Source: Nocardia africana NBRC 100379 | Lineage (GTDB): Bacteria > Actinomycetota > Actinomycetes > Mycobacteriales > Mycobacteriaceae | Length of the DNA stretch: 64,000 bases | Reading direction: 5' to 3' | NCBI RefSeq assembly: GCF_001612635.1 | Contig: NZ_BDAV01000009.1 | Location: 372,001 to 436,000 of the forward strand | Shown: positions 18,766-28,209 of the stretch, piece by piece | Position numbering within the stretch: position 1 is the first letter of the stretch | Layout of the letters: every line of letters begins with the position of its first letter | Notes under the pieces: generated by a model | What the model was told of the DNA's origin: nothing | What the model saw: the letters and a program-made list of their open reading frames with translations, nothing else | Databases searched by the model: none | Position numbers and translations under genes: made by a program

Positions 18766-20411
18766 CGGAGTATCCCTGGCTGACCACACTGTGGGTGCTG
18801 CCCCTGGCCGGCGCCGTCGTCGTGCTGGCGGTTCCGGCCGGACGGCGCACGGTGGCCCGGGTGACCGGGCTCGTGGCGGCGCTGGCCACCGTGGCCGTCG
18901 CGATCGTGGTCGCGGTGCGTTTCGATCCGGGCGGGCCGCAATATCAGCTCGTCGAATCACACCGCTGGATACCGGCTTTCGGCGCCGGCTACACCCTCGG
19001 CGTCGACGGGATCGCGCTGGTGCTGCTGCTGTTGACCGCCGCACTGGTGCCTTTGCTGATCCTCGCCGGATGGAAGGACGACCGCGAGGCGGGCAGCGGG
19101 CGGCGGGTCGCGCACATCTACGTCGCGCTCACCCTGATCGTCGAGTCGATGGTGCTGATCTCGTTCGTCTCGCTCGACATCCTGCTGTTCTACGTGTTCT
19201 TCGAGGTCATGCTGATCCCGATGTACTTCCTCATCGGCGGCTTCGGGCCCCGCACCGGCGGCAGTGAATCGGCGGCCGTGGAACTGGCCCGGCGGCAGCA
19301 GCGTTCGCGCGCGGCGGTGAAATTCCTGCTGTACAACCTGTTCGGCGGCCTGATCATGCTGGCCGCGGTGATCGGGCTCTATGTGCTCACCGCACGGGCA
19401 CATCTCGGCGGTGCGGGTGGCACCTTCGATTTCCGGGCGGTCGCGGCGGCGGCGAATTCCGGGCAGCTCGGCGCCGGCCCGGCCGTGCTCAACGCGCTGT
19501 TCCTCGGCTTCATGTTCGCCTTCGCCGTGAAGGCGCCGCTGTGGCCGCTGCACACCTGGCTGCCCGGCGCGGCGGTGTCGGCCACACCGGCGAGCGCGGT
19601 GCTGATGATGGCGGTGGTCGACAAGGTCGGCACCTTCGGCATGCTGCGCTACTGCCTGCTGCTGTTCCCGGCCGCCTCGACCACCTACGCGCCGATGATC
19701 AGCGTGCTGGCGGTGATCGGCATCCTCTACGGCGCGCTGCTGGCCATCGGGCAGACCGATGTCATGCGCCTGATCGCCTACACCTCGATCTCGCATTTCG
19801 GTTTCATCATCCTCGGCATCTTCGCGATGACCAATCAGGGCGGCGCGGGCGCGACGCTGTACATGGTCAACCACGGCATCTCGACCGCCGCGCTGTTCCT
19901 CATCGCGGGATTCCTGGTGTCGCGCCGCGGAACTCGGGCGATCGCGGAATTCGGCGGCGTACAGAAGGTGGCGCCGGTATTGGCGGGAACTTTCCTGATC
20001 GCGGGCCTGGCGACGCTCTCGCTGCCCGGTCTGGCGCCGTTCGTCAGCGAATTCCTGGTGCTGGCCGGCACGTTCACCAGATATCCGGTGGCGGCGGTGT
20101 TCGCCACCGGCGCGCTGGTGCTGGCGGCGCTGTATGTGCTGTGGATGTACCAGCGGATGATGACCGGGCCGGTCCGCAAGGGCAACGAGCGATTGCAGGA
20201 TCTGCTGCCGCGCGAACTGGTGGTCGTGGTGCCGTTGCTGGCGGCGCTACTGGTCCTGGGCGCCTACCCGAAACCGGTTCTCGATCGCATCAATCCGGCG
20301 GTGGCCGGCACGCTCACCACCATCGGCAAACACGATCCGGCGCCCACGGTCGCGCCGGATGCCGCGACCGTACCGGCCGCGACCACTCCGAGCGGAGGTA
20401 ACCACCGGTGA
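18762..20411 (+). CDS. nuoM: NADH-quinone oxidoreductase subunit M
   Basis: Antiporter-like proton-pumping subunit, 549 residues. FYVFFEVMLIPMYFLIGGFG carries the conserved TM5 glutamate. KAPLWPLHTWLPGAAVSATPASAVLM carries the TM7 lysine with the broken helix, and DVMRLIAYTSISHFGFIILG follows. It starts at GTG overlapping the nuoL stop and ends overlapping the nuoN start. Confidence 0.97.
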   Translation: MTEYPWLTTLWVLPLAGAVVVLAVPAGRRTVARVTGLVAALATVAVAIVVAVRFDPGGPQYQLVESHRWIPAFGAGYTLGVDGIALVLLLLTAALVPLLILAGWKDDREAGSGRRVAHIYVALTLIVESMVLISFVSLDILLFYVFFEVMLIPMYFLIGGFGPRTGGSESAAVELARRQQRSRAAVKFLLYNLFGGLIMLAAVIGLYVLTARAHLGGAGGTFDFRAVAAAANSGQLGAGPAVLNALFLGFMFAFAVKAPLWPLHTWLPGAAVSATPASAVLMMAVVDKVGTFGMLRYCLLLFPAASTTYAPMISVLAVIGILYGALLAIGQTDVMRLIAYTSISHFGFIILGIFAMTNQGGAGATLYMVNHGISTAALFLIAGFLVSRRGTRAIAEFGGVQKVAPVLAGTFLIAGLATLSLPGLAPFVSEFLVLAGTFTRYPVAAVFATGALVLAALYVLWMYQRMMTGPVRKGNERLQDLLPRELVVVVPLLAALLVLGAYPKPVLDRINPAVAGTLTTIGKHDPAPTVAPDAATVPAATTPSGGNHR

Positions 20412-22033
20412 ATCAGCTTATGGCCGCGACGGTTCCGGCTCCTTCGATCGAATATCACGCCCTGTCACCGATGCTCGTCGTCTTCGGTGTGGCCGTCGCC
20501 GGGGTGCTGGCCGAGGCGTTCCTGCCGCGTGCGTGGCGCTATCCGGTGCATCTGGTGCTCGCGCTGGGCGGTTTGGTCGCGGCATTGGTGGCGGTGGTCG
20601 CGCTCGCGGGCACTCATGCCACGGTGGCCGTCGGCGCGGTCGCCGTCGACAACGTGACGTTGATGCTGCAGGGCACCATCCTGGTGGTCGCGATTCTCGC
20701 GGTCGCGCTGATGGCCGAACGCGGAACCGAACCGCGGCTGGCGCGCGAAAGCCGGGAGGGCCCGGGGACGTGGAGCCGGGCTGCCGCGGTGGCCGTGGGC
20801 GCGGTCGCCGTCGACGCCTTCACCCCGCAGGCCGCGGCGGTGCCGGGCAGTTCGGACGAGATCGCGGCAGCGCGAGCGGGTATCACCACCACCGAGGTCT
20901 TCCCGCTGACCCTGTTCGCGGTCGGCGGCATGCTGCTGTTTCCCGCCTCGAACGATCTGCTGTCGATGTTCGTCGCGCTCGAGGTGCTGTCGCTGCCGCT
21001 GTATCTGCTGTGCGGGCTGGCGCGGCGGCGTCGGCTGCTGTCGCAGGAGGCAGCGCTGAAGTACTTCCTGCTGGGCGCGTTCGCCTCGGCCTTCTTCCTG
21101 TACGGGATGGCGCTGCTGTACGGATACGCCGGCACGGTTCGCCTCTCCGGGATCGCCGACGCGGTGGCCCGGGATTCCGGCTCGAAAACCCTTGCGGTGC
21201 TGGGTGTGGCGATGCTGGTGGTCGGCTTGCTGTTCAAGATCGGCGCGGTGCCGTTCCAGTCGTGGGTGCCCGATGTGTATCAGGGGGCGCCGACCGCGGT
21301 CACCGCGTTCATGGCCGCGGCGACCAAGATCGCGGCGGTCGGTGCACTGCTGCGCATCCTGCAGGTCGCGGTGCCGGGGCTGAGCGCGGACTGGCGTCCG
21401 ATCCTGGGCGCCGTGGCGGTGGCCACGATGGTGCTGGGCGCGATTCTCGCCGTGACCCAGACCGATGTGAAGCGCATGCTCGCCTACTCCTCCATCGCAC
21501 ACGCCGGCTTCATCCTCACCGCGCTGGTGGCGGCCAATTCCGACGGGGTGTCGTCGGTGCTGTTCTATCTGGCGGTCTACGGCGTGAGCACGGTGGGCGC
21601 GTTCGCGGTGGTCACGCTGGTGCGCGACCGGGTGGGAGACGAGGCCACCGCACTGTCGGCGTGGGCCGGGCTCGGCCGCCGTTCACCATGGCTGGCAACG
21701 GTTTTCGCGCTGTTTCTGCTGTCGTTCGCGGGCATTCCGCTGACCAGTGGTTTCGTCGGAAAATTCGCGGTGTTCTCGGCGGCCGCCTCCGGACATGCGG
21801 CGTATCTGGTGATCGTCGGTGTGATCTCCAGTGCGATCGCCGTGTTCTTCTACATTCGCGTCATCGTGCAGATGTTCTTCACCGATCCGCCGGACGCGCC
21901 GCCCGCCGTGGTCACCGCGCCGGTGACCACGATGGTCGTCATCGTCACCGGCGCCGCCACACTGGCCCTGGGTATCGTGCCGCAGCCGTTGCTCGACTTG
22001 GCGAACCGCGCGGTCGGATTCGTCGGCGGATAA
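20408..22033 (+). CDS. nuoN: NADH-quinone oxidoreductase subunit N
   Basis: Third antiporter-like subunit of complex I, 541 residues. MFVALEVLSLPLYLLCGLAR has the conserved glutamate. KIGAVPFQSWVPDVYQGAPT has the TM7 lysine, and VTQTDVKRMLAYSSIAHAGF has the TM12 residues. A stretch around residues 115-160 (EGPGTWSRAAAV up to TTTEVFPLTLFAVGG) is an insertion between helices also found in mycobacterial NuoN. It is the last gene of the operon; a small hairpin follows directly. Confidence 0.97.
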   Translation: MNQLMAATVPAPSIEYHALSPMLVVFGVAVAGVLAEAFLPRAWRYPVHLVLALGGLVAALVAVVALAGTHATVAVGAVAVDNVTLMLQGTILVVAILAVALMAERGTEPRLARESREGPGTWSRAAAVAVGAVAVDAFTPQAAAVPGSSDEIAAARAGITTTEVFPLTLFAVGGMLLFPASNDLLSMFVALEVLSLPLYLLCGLARRRRLLSQEAALKYFLLGAFASAFFLYGMALLYGYAGTVRLSGIADAVARDSGSKTLAVLGVAMLVVGLLFKIGAVPFQSWVPDVYQGAPTAVTAFMAAATKIAAVGALLRILQVAVPGLSADWRPILGAVAVATMVLGAILAVTQTDVKRMLAYSSIAHAGFILTALVAANSDGVSSVLFYLAVYGVSTVGAFAVVTLVRDRVGDEATALSAWAGLGRRSPWLATVFALFLLSFAGIPLTSGFVGKFAVFSAAASGHAAYLVIVGVISSAIAVFFYIRVIVQMFFTDPPDAPPAVVTAPVTTMVVIVTGAATLALGIVPQPLLDLANRAVGFVGG

Positions 22034-22035
22034 TG

Positions 22036-22052
22036 CCGGAAAGCACTTCCGG
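22036..22052 (+). terminator. short hairpin after nuoN
   Basis: CCGGAA (22036-22041) pairs with TTCCGG (22047-22052) around a 5-nt loop, beginning 3 nt after the stop of nuoN. The stem is only 6 bp with no U-tract, so it is a weak terminator candidate. Confidence 0.45.
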
Positions 22053-22143
22053 GATAACGGTTCTCGTCGACGCCGCACCGAAAAGCCCGCGGTGGCCCTA
22101 GGATCGAGTCCGACGACGACCTCCGCGCACAGAAACAGGTGTC

Positions 22144-22968
22144 ATGACCGACAGCGCCGCACAGGTGGATCAATCGAAGCCGAGCATCGCCCGCGTGTAC
22201 GACTATCTGCTGGGCGGGCGCGACAATTACGCCGTCGACCGCAAGGTCGGTGACTACTTCATCAACGATCTCCCCGGTTCGGTCGCCATCGCGTACTCCA
22301 ATCGGCAGGCCATGATTCGCGCGGTCGCCGATATCGCGGACTCCGGTGTGCGCCAGTTCATCGATATGGGCAGCGGGTTGCCCACCGTCGACAACGTGCA
22401 TCAGGTCGCCCAGCGCCACCTGGACACGGCGCGCGTGGTGTACGTGGACAACGACCCGATCGTGCTGGCCCATGGGCGCGCACTGCTGTCCGCCGACGAC
22501 AACACCACGGTCATCCACGCGGATCTGCGCGATCCGGAGTCCATCGTCTCCCATCCGGATTTGCAGCGGCTGATTAATTTCGACGAGCCGGTGGCGGTGA
22601 TCTTCAGCGCGATCTTGCACCACCTCAACGACGACGAGAATCCGGCCGAGCTGGTGAAGTGGTGGACCGACCGGATTGCGGTGGGCTCACAGATCTACAT
22701 CTCACATTTCCGCTCCGGCTTCAACGAGGAGACGCAGGCCGCGGAGGAGAAGCTGCAGGCGACGTTCGGTCGGGGCCGCTGGCGTTCGGACGAGGAGATC
22801 CTCGGCCTGTTCGGCGATCTCGAGGTGCTCGAGCCGGGGCTGGAGACCTGCGCCCGCTGGCGGCCCGCCGAAGCCGACGCCTCGGTCTCGCGCATCGGAC
22901 CCGCCGAGCGCGAACCCACCCTGTGGGAACACCTGATCGCGTGCGCCCTGGCCCGTAAGGCCCACTGA
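22144..22968 (+). CDS. SAM-dependent methyltransferase, PF04672 (DUF574) family
   Basis: A 274-residue actinobacterial methyltransferase of unknown substrate. The family signature KPSIARVYDYLLGGRDNYAVD starts near residue 12. The SAM-binding glycine motif is FIDMGSGLPT, the acidic loop is VVYVDNDPIVLAHGRALL, and YISHFRSGF follows. It has its own upstream TAGGAT box and stands alone. A paralogue lies at 33862-34674 on the opposite strand. No biosynthetic cluster is next to it, so the substrate cannot be inferred. Confidence 0.88.
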   Translation: MTDSAAQVDQSKPSIARVYDYLLGGRDNYAVDRKVGDYFINDLPGSVAIAYSNRQAMIRAVADIADSGVRQFIDMGSGLPTVDNVHQVAQRHLDTARVVYVDNDPIVLAHGRALLSADDNTTVIHADLRDPESIVSHPDLQRLINFDEPVAVIFSAILHHLNDDENPAELVKWWTDRIAVGSQIYISHFRSGFNEETQAAEEKLQATFGRGRWRSDEEILGLFGDLEVLEPGLETCARWRPAEADASVSRIGPAEREPTLWEHLIACALARKAH

Positions 22969-22983
22969 GGATTTCGCTGCGAG

Positions 22984-23151
22984 TTACACGAACAGACCGG
23001 CCCGCGCCACGGCGATGAGGCGCTGCGCCCGGTCCGCTCCGGCCTGCTCGACCACGAGCGCCACCCAAGCTGCCAGGTTCTCGGCGGCGTCGTCCTGCGG
23101 CTCGCAGAGGTCCGCGCCGCGATCGAACAGCGTCCGCCGCCCGGGCAGCGG
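22984..23151 (-). pseudogene. possible protein remnant (C-terminal-like peptide)
   Basis: Read on the minus strand, this stretch gives 55 codons ending in TAA with a natural-looking helical composition (DDAAENLAAWVALVVEQAG, then RAQRLIAVARAGLFV). It is closed upstream by TAG (23152-23154) and has no good start. It may be the surviving C-terminus of a lost gene. I do not recognise the family, and it could be chance. Confidence 0.2.
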
Positions 23152-23168
23152 CTAAGCTGCCGGGCACC

Positions 23169-23993
23169 ATGTGTGCACCTCGGATCGTCCGGATCGCCCA
23201 CGACGGCGCCGATTTCGCGGCGGTCCCGTCGCAGCGTGCCCTGGGAGGCGCCGCCGGCCTCGCGGCACTGGCGGTGGCGGCCACCGCACCCGTCGCGCGC
23301 CCGCGGGCGGGAAGCGTCGTCGACCTCACCCATCCCGTGGGGCCGAATACGCCGATGTGGCCGGGTAACCCGCCGTTCGCGATGGTTCCGGTGGCATGGC
23401 ATGCGCTGGGAGGTTTCGATCAGAACGCGATCGCGCTGTGGGAGCACACCGGAACACATGTCGACGCGCCGCTGCGCCGCGCGTCCGGCGGGTCGTCGAT
23501 CGACACCTTCTCGGTGCGCGATCTGGTGGCTCCACTCGTCGTGATCGACATCAGCGCGAAGGCGGCGTTCGATGTCGACGCGACGGTCACGATCGATGAC
23601 ATCGATGCGTTCGAGCGGATCTACGGCCGCATTCCACCGCGCGCCTTCGTCGCCATGTACTCCGGGTGGGAACGCCGGCTCGCGCATCCGGCGGCCTTCG
23701 TCAACCTCGACGTCCAGGGCACCCCGCATGCTCCCGGCTTCTGCGCCGAGGCGGCGGAATACCTTGTGCGCCACCGCGATATCGCCGGCGCGGGGGTGGA
23801 TACACTCAGCCTCGACCACGCCGCCGATCCCGACTACGGCGCGCACACCGCATTCCTCGGCGGCGGGCGCTACGGCGTGGAGATGGTGGCCAATCTCGGC
23901 TCGGTCCCGCCGACCGGTGCCACCGTCGTGATCGGCGCGCCCGAGCACATCGGCGGCACGGGCGGACCGTGCCGAATGCTCGCCTACACCTGA
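23169..23993 (+). CDS. cyclase-family metal-dependent hydrolase, possibly exported
   Basis: Member of the cyclase/kynurenine formamidase-like family (PF04199), 274 residues. The metal-binding motif HTGTHVDAP is intact and VVDLTHPVGPNTPMWPG precedes it. A later LSLDHAADPDYGAH segment carries further ligands. The first 48 residues hold a hydrophobic stretch (ALGGAAGLAALAVAATAPVA) that looks like a signal sequence or an anchor, unusual for cytosolic formamidases. The substrate is unknown; these enzymes hydrolyse N-formylkynurenine or related amides and lactones. It is convergent with a lipoprotein gene. Confidence 0.82.
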   Translation: MCAPRIVRIAHDGADFAAVPSQRALGGAAGLAALAVAATAPVARPRAGSVVDLTHPVGPNTPMWPGNPPFAMVPVAWHALGGFDQNAIALWEHTGTHVDAPLRRASGGSSIDTFSVRDLVAPLVVIDISAKAAFDVDATVTIDDIDAFERIYGRIPPRAFVAMYSGWERRLAHPAAFVNLDVQGTPHAPGFCAEAAEYLVRHRDIAGAGVDTLSLDHAADPDYGAHTAFLGGGRYGVEMVANLGSVPPTGATVVIGAPEHIGGTGGPCRMLAYT

Positions 23994-24022
23994 GACCCGG
24001 CGCCGCGGGCACCGGGGCCGCG

Positions 24023-24625
24023 TCAGCCGGTGACCGGATGCACCTCCAGGGCGCAGGTGTCGATGGTGGTGTGCACGGTGCGGGTGTCGATCGAATCGGG
24101 AGCTGTCACAACGAGACTCGTGTACAGCGGGCAGTCCTCGCCGGCCGGGCCCATCGCCGACCCCTCCACGACCGCGCGGGCGGGACGACCGGGCAGCACC
24201 GTGACGACGGGTGGGGTGTCGTCGTCCCGGGGCAGGCCGCCCATATATCCGCGCGGGGTACGTCGGGCGTGCAGGACCGGGCCGCCCTCACCGGTGTCGA
24301 CGCCGGGATAGCCGGCGATCGTGCAGGGCGGGGTGTCGGCGGCGAGGGCGAAGGTCAACTCGACGCCGCGATGCATCATCCCGGGAGACAGGGTGTGGGC
24401 GGTGGTGTCCAACTGGCGCGGCCGGCACGGCGCGACGGCCGACGCGGTGGTGGTGGATCCTGTTGTGGGGTTCGCCTGCGGCGAAGGCGTCTGCGCGGCA
24501 GACGTTTCGGTGGCCGGCCGGGCGGAGGGTGCGGGCCCGGAGCCGTGCTGCGCGCATGAGCCGAGTGCGGTCGCGCCGAGCACCACCACCGCAGCCGTCC
24601 GATATCCGTATCTGCCGATCGTCAC
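24023..24625 (-). CDS. DUF4232-domain lipoprotein
   Basis: Secreted lipoprotein of 200 residues. The signal peptide (YGYRTAAVVVLGATALGSC) ends in the lipobox LGSC with Cys24, followed by a Ser/Thr/Pro-rich linker. It then has a beta-sandwich domain of the DUF4232 type: CRPRQL near the start, PPCTIAGYPGVD in the middle, a closing CALEV. Function is unknown. The start is the GTG at 24623-24625 just after GGAGTCGAG. It is the downstream member of a minus-strand series with the maltokinase-cap and HdeD-like genes, although those have their own promoters. Confidence 0.82.
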   Translation of the reverse strand: MTIGRYGYRTAAVVVLGATALGSCAQHGSGPAPSARPATETSAAQTPSPQANPTTGSTTTASAVAPCRPRQLDTTAHTLSPGMMHRGVELTFALAADTPPCTIAGYPGVDTGEGGPVLHARRTPRGYMGGLPRDDDTPPVVTVLPGRPARAVVEGSAMGPAGEDCPLYTSLVVTAPDSIDTRTVHTTIDTCALEVHPVTG

Positions 24626-24657
24626 CTCGACTCCTTTCCGGCCGCACGCGTGCGCGC

Positions 24658-25221
24658 TCAGTTCACCGCTACCTCCAGCACTACCCCCGCGCCCGGCGCG
24701 CCGTCCGGATCGGCCCAGCCCACCCGGACCCAGCCGGGCGCGGAGACGGCCGCCGGCGAGGGGATCCGGTTGACGCGCACGGCCTTCGGTGATTCCGGAT
24801 CGGCGACGGACACCTCGACGATGCCGGCGGGGGTGTCGCTGAGGTTCTGATCCTGCGCCACCGCGCGCCCGGCGAGCAGCGCCGCCATCTGCGCGAGTGC
24901 CACCGGGTCGTGCGCGGCGTCGTAGATCCACCGGGTTCCGAGCACACCGTGTTCGGAGGTGCCGATCAACGCCGCGTCCGCGCCGGGCAGCGGAGCGCCG
25001 CGATCGGTCATCGGCACGTGGTAGACGGGCCGGCGGGAATCGGCGGTGTCGACGACGAGCATGTGCTCGATGCCCACCTCCCCTGCGGGGTCGTCGAGAC
25101 GGAACCCGCCCGCCTTGTGCAGTCGCGGCGTTGTGCCGGTGAACCATTCGCGCGTGGGCAGCCATGCGGTGAGCAGCTCGAGTTTGCCGGGCTCGAGGGT
25201 GGTGTGGTGAACGACAGCCAT
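24658..25221 (-). CDS. maltokinase N-terminal cap-like domain protein
   Basis: A 187-residue stand-alone protein resembling the N-terminal cap domain of mycobacterial maltokinase (Pep2/Mak): HHTTLEPGKLELLTAWLPTR, then FRLDDPAGEVGIEHMLVVD, then YHVPMTDRG and GTSEHGVLGTRWIYDAAHDP. The kinase catalytic part is absent. Such short proteins are widespread in actinobacteria and annotated around glycogen/trehalose metabolism; the actual role is unknown. TAGGGT lies 6 nt before the ATG, so the transcript is probably leaderless. Confidence 0.8.
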   Translation of the reverse strand: MAVVHHTTLEPGKLELLTAWLPTREWFTGTTPRLHKAGGFRLDDPAGEVGIEHMLVVDTADSRRPVYHVPMTDRGAPLPGADAALIGTSEHGVLGTRWIYDAAHDPVALAQMAALLAGRAVAQDQNLSDTPAGIVEVSVADPESPKAVRVNRIPSPAAVSAPGWVRVGWADPDGAPGAGVVLEVAVN

Positions 25222-25230
25222 ACGCCGACC

Positions 25231-25857
25231 CTAATCCGCGGCCCGCACCGGGGTTTGTGCACGCGGGCCGAGCAGGCCGCGCACCCCCACCTGGTCGCCA
25301 CCGCGATCGGGACGGCGGATGCGGACGGCCATGCGGATCTCCATCGCGCCGAGCAGGATCAGGCAGACGCCGGCCAGAACCGACAGGGCCGCGACGGTGT
25401 CGATCGGCCACACCAGCACGACGAGCCCGGCCAGCAGTGTCGCCAGGCCGTAGCCCTCGCGGCGGCCCGGCTTCGGCAGATCTTCCGACCAGGCCGCGAC
25501 GATCGCCTGCACGATGCCGCGGATCATCCATCCCATCCCGACCCACATGGCCAGCAACGCCACCCAGTCGCCGCTGCGCATGCACCACAGCGCGAGCAGC
25601 ACCGACAGGGCCCCGCTGACGAATTCCAGCGCCTTGAGTCCGCCGCGGATGCGCGCGCGGAAGGCCACCGTGAACTGCCAGGCGGCGGTCAACAGCAGCG
25701 CCGTTCCGAGCAATAGCTCCGCAACCGGAACGGACTTATCGGGCCAAACGAGCATGATCACCCCGACGGTGATCGACGCACAGCCGATCGCGCACGCCAG
25801 CTGCCAGGTATCACCAGCGAAGACATCCCTGCGGCCGGCCGCTCGGAAGGTGGGCAT
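25231..25857 (-). CDS. HdeD-family (DUF308) membrane protein
   Basis: Integral membrane protein of 208 residues with six predicted transmembrane helices in two repeats of three, the DUF308/HdeD pattern (ITVGVIMLVWPDKSVPVAEL and LVVLVWPIDTVAALSVLAGV are the two equivalent segments). In E. coli HdeD takes part in acid resistance; in actinobacteria the role is not established. The C-terminus is basic and cytoplasmic. A TATCAT box 7 nt before the ATG suggests a leaderless transcript. Confidence 0.85.
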   Translation of the reverse strand: MPTFRAAGRRDVFAGDTWQLACAIGCASITVGVIMLVWPDKSVPVAELLLGTALLLTAAWQFTVAFRARIRGGLKALEFVSGALSVLLALWCMRSGDWVALLAMWVGMGWMIRGIVQAIVAAWSEDLPKPGRREGYGLATLLAGLVVLVWPIDTVAALSVLAGVCLILLGAMEIRMAVRIRRPDRGGDQVGVRGLLGPRAQTPVRAAD

Positions 25858-26039
25858 GGCCCCGATGATATGGCCCCGGACGGTGCACTCTGCGCACTTT
25901 CACAGGTTCGACACGGCCGGTCCAGCTATCGGACAGCCGCCCACTGCTCGTGAAACGTGTGTGGTCCGGTAACGGCTACCGGGCTACCGTGAGTGGATAT
26001 CGGATCTCGCGCCGTTGCCGCCCGTCGGAAGGTTGCCTC

Positions 26040-27353
26040 ATGACCACTGAGTTTCCGCCGGGTCCCCGGCTGCCGCGGGTGGCGCAGACGCTGTTGCACG
26101 CGAAATGGCGGGGCTGGTTCGCCGGGGTGGCCTCGCGCCGCTACGGCGATGTCTACACGATGCGCATGATCGCACCCTATGCCGAGAATCTGGTGGTGTT
26201 CTCGCGGCCGGAGCACATCCGCGAGATCTTCGCCGGCGCCCCGGCGGACCTGCATGCCGGAGAAGGCAATCGGGTGCTGGAGCCGGTGATGGGGCGGCAT
26301 TCGCTGCTGCTCACCGACGAGGACGAACACGCGCGAGCCCGCCGGCTGCTGATGCCGGCGTTCACCGGCTCGGCGCTGCGCGGCTACCGCGACCTGGTCG
26401 AAGCGATCGCCAAACACCACATCGACCAATGGCAGCCGGATACCACGCTCGTGACGCTGCCACGTATGAACGAACTGACACTCGATGTGATCATGCAGGT
26501 GGTGTTCGGTATCAGCGAGCAGCGCGGACGCGCCGAGCTCGCGCCGCGGCTGCGGTACCTGGTCGATGTCGGCCCGCTGATCTTCCTGGGCTGGAAATGG
26601 CATCGGCTGCAGCGTTTCGGCCCGTGGAAGCGGTTCGCCGACAACAAGAATGCCATCGACGCGCTGCTCTACGAAGAGATCGCACGCCGGCGCGCGGAGC
26701 CGGATCCCGGTGCGCGCGCCGACGTGCTGGCCCGATTGCTCGCGGTGGGCGCGGAAGCCGGCGACGAGCCGCTCTCGGATGCCGAACTCCGCGACCAGCT
26801 GGTGACCCTGCTGCTGGCCGGGCACGAGACCACCGCGTCGGCGCTGTCGTGGGCGATGGTCGAATTGGCCGCCCATCCCGAGGTGCAGCAGCGGGCCCGT
26901 CGCGCGGCCGCCGAGGGCGACGACAAATATCTGGAGGCGGTGCTCAAGGAGGCGATGCGCCGCCATCCGGTCATCGGCGGCACATTGCGCCGGCTCACGC
27001 GCGAGACGACGATCGGCGGCTACACCCTGCCCCGCGGCACCGTCGTGCAGACCTCGATCGTACTGGCGCACGCGAATCCCGATAATCACCCGGAGCCCGA
27101 GAGTTTCCGCCCCGAACGCTTTCTCGACGGCAGCGTGGCCGCCCACACCTGGCTGCCGTTCGGTGGCGGTGTGCGCCGCTGTATCGGCGCCGGCTTCTCA
27201 CTGATGGAGGGCACGGCGGTGCTGTCGGAAGTCCTGGGCCGATTCGCCCTGGAAGCGGTGCGTACCCACGAACGCGGGCGCATCCGCAACATCACCAATG
27301 TGCCCGCCCACGGTGCGCCGGTGCTGCTGCGACCACATCCGGGCACGCTCTGA
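26040..27353 (+). CDS. cytochrome P450
   Basis: Heme-thiolate monooxygenase of 437 residues. The I-helix oxygen-activation motif AGHETT, the K-helix pair EAMRRHP, the PERF motif (FRPERFLDG) and the heme loop FGGGVRRCIGAG with ligand C381 are intact. It resembles the mycobacterial CYP135/137/138 group by its overall sequence. No ferredoxin is adjacent, so it relies on redox partners elsewhere. The ATG at 26040 fits the family start (EFPPGPRLPR); the in-frame extension to 25950 does not. The substrate cannot be told. Confidence 0.93.
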   Translation: MTTEFPPGPRLPRVAQTLLHAKWRGWFAGVASRRYGDVYTMRMIAPYAENLVVFSRPEHIREIFAGAPADLHAGEGNRVLEPVMGRHSLLLTDEDEHARARRLLMPAFTGSALRGYRDLVEAIAKHHIDQWQPDTTLVTLPRMNELTLDVIMQVVFGISEQRGRAELAPRLRYLVDVGPLIFLGWKWHRLQRFGPWKRFADNKNAIDALLYEEIARRRAEPDPGARADVLARLLAVGAEAGDEPLSDAELRDQLVTLLLAGHETTASALSWAMVELAAHPEVQQRARRAAAEGDDKYLEAVLKEAMRRHPVIGGTLRRLTRETTIGGYTLPRGTVVQTSIVLAHANPDNHPEPESFRPERFLDGSVAAHTWLPFGGGVRRCIGAGFSLMEGTAVLSEVLGRFALEAVRTHERGRIRNITNVPAHGAPVLLRPHPGTL

Positions 27354-27495
27354 TACGGCAGAACCGATCCCGCCGACGCCCGCCGGTACCGTTCCCGGCC
27401 GCCGCGCCGCTGCCGCACCCGGGCGCGGTGCGTGCCGGCGCGGAGTCCACAATCGGCAAGGGACCGCACACTCGCCGACAGAGAGGTGATCGCTC

Positions 27496-28176
27496 GTGAA
27501 GGTGTTTCAGATCGGCGCGGCGGGCGGCGTGGGCCGCCGCCTCGCGCAGCGGCTCACGGACCGCGGTGACCAGGTCACCGGTATGCATCGCAATCCCGAC
27601 CAGGCCGAGACCGTCGCAGCGACCGGTGCGACGCCGGTGGCCGGCGACCTGATCCACGACACGATCGAGGAATTGGCGGCCAAGATCGCCGGGCACGACG
27701 CCGTGGTGTTCTCCGCGGGCGCCCACGGCACCGGCCCCGACAAGACCACGGCCATCGACGGCGCCGGGCTGGAGAAGGCGGCCGCGGCCGCGGCGCAGGC
27801 GGGTGTCTCGCGTTTCGTGCTGGTGTCGGTGTTCCCCGATGCCGGGCGCGATCGCGAAACCTCGGCGGGATTCGAGCACTACATGCGGGTGAAGAAGTCC
27901 GCGGACGTCCATCTGACCCACACCGCGCTGGACTGGCTCATCGTGCGCCCGGGCACGCTGCTCGACGATCCGGGGTCCGGCACCGTCACCGCCGGGCTCG
28001 CTATCGAATACGGTTCGATCGCCCGCGACGACGTCGCCGCCTTCATCGACGCGGCCCTGCACGAACCGGCGCTGAACCGGGTGATCATCGAGCTCACCGG
28101 CGGCAGCACTCCGGTCGCCGACGCGGTGGCCGAACTGGTGGCCGCGATCGCCCCACGCGGCGGCAAAATCATGTGA
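27496..28176 (+). CDS. NAD(P)-binding oxidoreductase-like protein (atypical SDR)
   Basis: A 226-residue Rossmann-fold protein of the atypical short-chain dehydrogenase group (YwnB/biliverdin-reductase-B-like). The dinucleotide motif is GAAGGVGRRL at the N-terminus. VFSAGAHGTGPDKTTAIDGAG and the SRFVLVSVFP strand follow. The HTALDWLIVRPGTLLDDPGSG region replaces the usual YxxxK catalytic pair. A redox or NAD(P)-sensing role is likely; the substrate is unknown. GAGAGGTGATCGCTC precedes the GTG start. Confidence 0.82.
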   Translation: MKVFQIGAAGGVGRRLAQRLTDRGDQVTGMHRNPDQAETVAATGATPVAGDLIHDTIEELAAKIAGHDAVVFSAGAHGTGPDKTTAIDGAGLEKAAAAAAQAGVSRFVLVSVFPDAGRDRETSAGFEHYMRVKKSADVHLTHTALDWLIVRPGTLLDDPGSGTVTAGLAIEYGSIARDDVAAFIDAALHEPALNRVIIELTGGSTPVADAVAELVAAIAPRGGKIM

Positions 28177-28209
28177 CAGCCGACGGCGCCCAGCCTAGCG
28201 TTCACGGGC

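Noticed and set aside
17161..19044. 627-codon minus-strand frame opposite nuoL/nuoM
   Set aside because: It is a high-GC antisense shadow, His/Gln/Arg-rich and without domain motifs.
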